A DNA stretch of 64,000 nt from positions 36,528 to 100,527 of the forward strand of contig NZ_JBGCCT010000042.1 in assembly GCF_041260665.1 (NCBI RefSeq), read 5' to 3'. The stretch comes from Catenulispora sp. GP43 (GTDB taxonomy: Bacteria > Actinomycetota > Actinomycetes > Streptomycetales > Catenulisporaceae). Below, one piece after another: positions 62,029-64,000 of the stretch (its first letter is position 1; every line of letters begins with the position of its first letter). Position numbers and translations under genes: made by a program. Below the pieces are notes generated by a model that worked only from the letters and a program-made list of their open reading frames with translations, was not told where the DNA came from and searched no databases.

Positions 62029-62067
62029 AGCAGGAGTCCGCTTTGGAGAATCAGTATTCTCTAAACC
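61969..62067. repeat. three direct repeats at the integrase 5' end
   Basis: (G/A)TTCTCTAAACC occurs at 61969-61980, 62014-62025 and 62056-62067 (spacing 45 and 42). In the integrase frame each encodes GLEN. They could be arm-type binding sites or a duplicated peptide. Confidence 0.65.
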
Positions 62068-62324
62068 TTGTTGAAGCGCAGAGTCTTTCGCCTCGCGGCC
62101 GGTTCTGGCCTTCGCGCAGCCCGTCCGGGGCGGGCGGGCTGCGCAGGCGGGGCCGTCACACGTTGAGAGTGTCGGTTGCCTGGGGCTCGTGATGGGGGTC
62201 GGTCGTGGTGGCGGCTGGGCGCAGTCCGGCCGGAGCATGGTGGTCGCGCGATGTTCCCGCGCCATGGTGCCCCCGTCCCGGGCGACGACCTTCGCGGTCA
62301 CCCGGGCCCCGATCGCTTCCTTGT

Positions 62325-63671
62325 TCAGCTCCGCAGCTCGTAGATCAGGTTGAATGGGGTCTCGATCGCCCGGCGGAAGTGCTTGTAGCCCGCCTCGACG
62401 GCTACTTCACGGGTCCGCGCCTCGCCTGCTCCGGCGCCGAGCGCTCGACCGACCGGCTGCGCCTGCGAGGCGGGCACGCAGATCAGCGAAGAGGCTCCGT
62501 AGAAGGCCCGGCCGAGCGGGTTCAGGTTGTCGGCGAGGCTATCCTCCGCGTGCGGTTCGACCAGCATCACCACGCCCCCTTCCGCCAGCCGCGTCCGGCA
62601 GTGGGAGAGCACCCCGACCGGGTCGCCCATGTCGTGCAGGCAGTCGAAGAAGGTGATCAGGTCGTACGGGCCGCCGCCGAAGTCAGCTGCCCCGGCCACT
62701 TCGAAGTCGGTCCGTTTGGCCAGGCCGTCCCCCTTCGCCAGATCGCTGGCCTTCTCGATCGAGGGCGGGTGGGAGTCGAAGCCGGTGAACTGGGAGGCGG
62801 GAAAGGCCTGCGCCATCAGCATCGTGGAGTAGCCGAACCCGCAGCCGATGTCGGCGACGCTGGCCCCGGTGCGCAAACGCTCCACCGTGCCGTCCAGGGC
62901 CGGCAGCCATTCCTGCACCAGGTGCGCCGCGTAGCCGGGCCGGAAGAATCGGGCGGTGCCGGCGAACAGGTCCGGTTGGTGCTGCTCCCAGCCGACGCCG
63001 CCGCCCTCGACGAAGGCACGCTCCAGCTTCTCGCGGGTCTCGTGCTGAGCTGCCGCCATGAATGACTGGAAGCCACCGAGCATGAAGAAGGGGCTGTCTT
63101 CGTCGCAGAAGGCTGCCACCTGCTCCGGGGTGAGCCGGAATCGCCCGTCCTGTTCGAGGGCGACGTAGCCGCTGGCTGCCATCGCAGCCAGCCACTCGCG
63201 CACGTTGCGCTCCTGCGTGCCGGTCTTCCCGGCCAGCTCCGTGGTGGTGAGGGGTTTTCCGTCGGCCATTGCCCGGAAGAGCCCAAGGTGGTCCCCGATG
63301 GCGAGCAGCGGCGCGATAGTCACCGCGCCCAGGTCGATGATGACCCGGCCGAGCAGGCTCTCCAGCGCGTTCTCGTCGAGCGTCATATCCCGGACGACGT
63401 CCAGGTTGACGAAGCGCGGCGCCCCGATGCATGCCTCCTGCATCTCCTCGGCGAGGTGCCGGGTCTCGGGCAGGTCGCTGTTCTTCATCGCCTCCTCATA
63501 GGAGGCAAACTCCACAATCTGCATGTAGTGCGAGGGCTTCTCGCGGTCCTTGCCGATCGTGGCGTGGTGGGCGGTCCGCTTGCCCTGGGTGATCCGCAGC
63601 CACTCGTCCATGATCCGGTCGACGTGGTCGGACTCGGTGGTTTCGTATTCAATGACCTGCATGAATGTCAT
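62325..63671 (-). CDS. methyltransferase with N-terminal alpha/beta-barrel domain
   Basis: Residues 1-100 of 448 look like a dimeric alpha/beta-barrel (ABM-like) domain ('HYMQIVEFASYEEAMKNSDL'). Then come a winged-helix-like segment ('TTELAGKTGTQERNVREWLA') and a class I SAM methyltransferase ('GASVADIGCGFGYSTMLMAQ', 'FTGFDSHPPSIEKA'), as in Rv2258c-type proteins. The ATG at 63671 follows AAAGGGG. The target is unknown. The extra N-terminal domain is not usual for Rv2258c relatives as I know them. Confidence 0.82.
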   Translation of the reverse strand: MTFMQVIEYETTESDHVDRIMDEWLRITQGKRTAHHATIGKDREKPSHYMQIVEFASYEEAMKNSDLPETRHLAEEMQEACIGAPRFVNLDVVRDMTLDENALESLLGRVIIDLGAVTIAPLLAIGDHLGLFRAMADGKPLTTTELAGKTGTQERNVREWLAAMAASGYVALEQDGRFRLTPEQVAAFCDEDSPFFMLGGFQSFMAAAQHETREKLERAFVEGGGVGWEQHQPDLFAGTARFFRPGYAAHLVQEWLPALDGTVERLRTGASVADIGCGFGYSTMLMAQAFPASQFTGFDSHPPSIEKASDLAKGDGLAKRTDFEVAGAADFGGGPYDLITFFDCLHDMGDPVGVLSHCRTRLAEGGVVMLVEPHAEDSLADNLNPLGRAFYGASSLICVPASQAQPVGRALGAGAGEARTREVAVEAGYKHFRRAIETPFNLIYELRS

Positions 63672-64000
63672 GCTGATCAACCCCTTTCGGAGGTACAGGA
63701 ACAGCGTCCCGTTCGCACCGAATTACCACAACTCGACGAGTCTGGGGGCTCCTGCTTGGGGCAGAGGCTCGCGCCGTCGTCACGCACATAATGACCAACG
63801 ACCGTTGCTTCGTCTCTTCGGCCACCCCAGTCACACCGGCAACGATCTACGGCTGCCGTACCTGTGACTTCAAAATAAGGAAAGGTCACAGTGGGCTCGG
63901 CGGTTTAGTACTGCAGCCGCACTTGTTGTGACGTGTGGCGTTGCTGCTCGTTAGCGGTGTGTGGATCACGTTGCGGTTGCTGCCGACGTCCTGGAGCGCA
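63672..64000. other. right-edge stretch without a recognised gene
   Basis: 329 bases that include the promoter side of the methyltransferase. No reading frame gave a recognisable protein; a gene could begin at or beyond the edge. Confidence 0.4.

Overview
The window is very GC-rich, uses GTG starts and tight ATGA or TGATG gene overlaps, and carries a chaplin-type surface protein gene, several ECF sigma factors, a LytR-CpsA-Psr protein, WXG100-type proteins and many TetR, MarR and XRE regulators. This points to the chromosome of an aerial-mycelium-forming actinomycete (a Streptomyces or Catenulispora relative; the genus is inference). No rRNA, tRNA or CRISPR array was recognised.

Layout. 1-4.3 kb: the N-terminal part of a TROVE/Ro60-type RNA-binding protein cut by the window edge, an alpha/beta hydrolase behind two palindromic operators, glutamate decarboxylase, a chaplin and a decayed DHA2 exporter. 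4.4-8.7 kb: a YCII/DGPF protein with its ECF42-type sigma factor, then a two-gene WXG-type pair with a 768-residue partner. 8.7-13.0 kb: a three-gene operon (unknown protein, MoxR-type AAA ATPase, metallopeptidase/VWA-like protein). 13.3-16.7 kb: an S53 (kumamolisin-like) secreted protease and a T4 Rnl2-like RNA ligase. 16.9-26.3 kb: SigJ-type sigma factor, oxidoreductase with divergent XRE regulator, sugar porter, collapsed potassium-channel remnant, glucose-6-phosphate dehydrogenase, aldose epimerase, NmrA-like reductase and divergent AraC regulator.

26-46.8 kb is mostly small regulator/target pairs, many divergent with a readable palindromic operator between them: TetR/CocE-like hydrolase, TetR/Ohr, MarR/MFS exporter, MarR/amidohydrolase, XRE-cupin/MFS exporter, TetR/DUF1772. 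Between them lie an LCP cell-wall protein, a WXG100 protein and small membrane proteins.

47-53.5 kb holds stress-type genes (tandem universal stress protein, slipin, oleate hydratase) among gene debris: kdpD pieces, a frameshifted small membrane protein, and fragments of a glycosyltransferase, an IS3 transposase, an MFS protein and a LamG domain.

53.5-60.9 kb is the most coherent system. All genes lie on the minus strand: 5-oxoprolinase subunits PxpB and PxpC, a GntR/FCD regulator, a DUF1445 (D-glutamate cyclase/hydro-lyase) protein, an MFS transporter, and GlnX and GlnH homologues that in mycobacteria sense glutamate/aspartate for PknG. Three promoters in this locus carry the same palindrome ATTGTTGAACAAT exactly between the -35 and -10 hexamers, suggesting one local regulon, probably run by the embedded GntR protein. 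The PxpA subunit and PknG are not in the window. The right end has a tyrosine recombinase broken by a one-base frameshift and a methyltransferase with an extra N-terminal domain.
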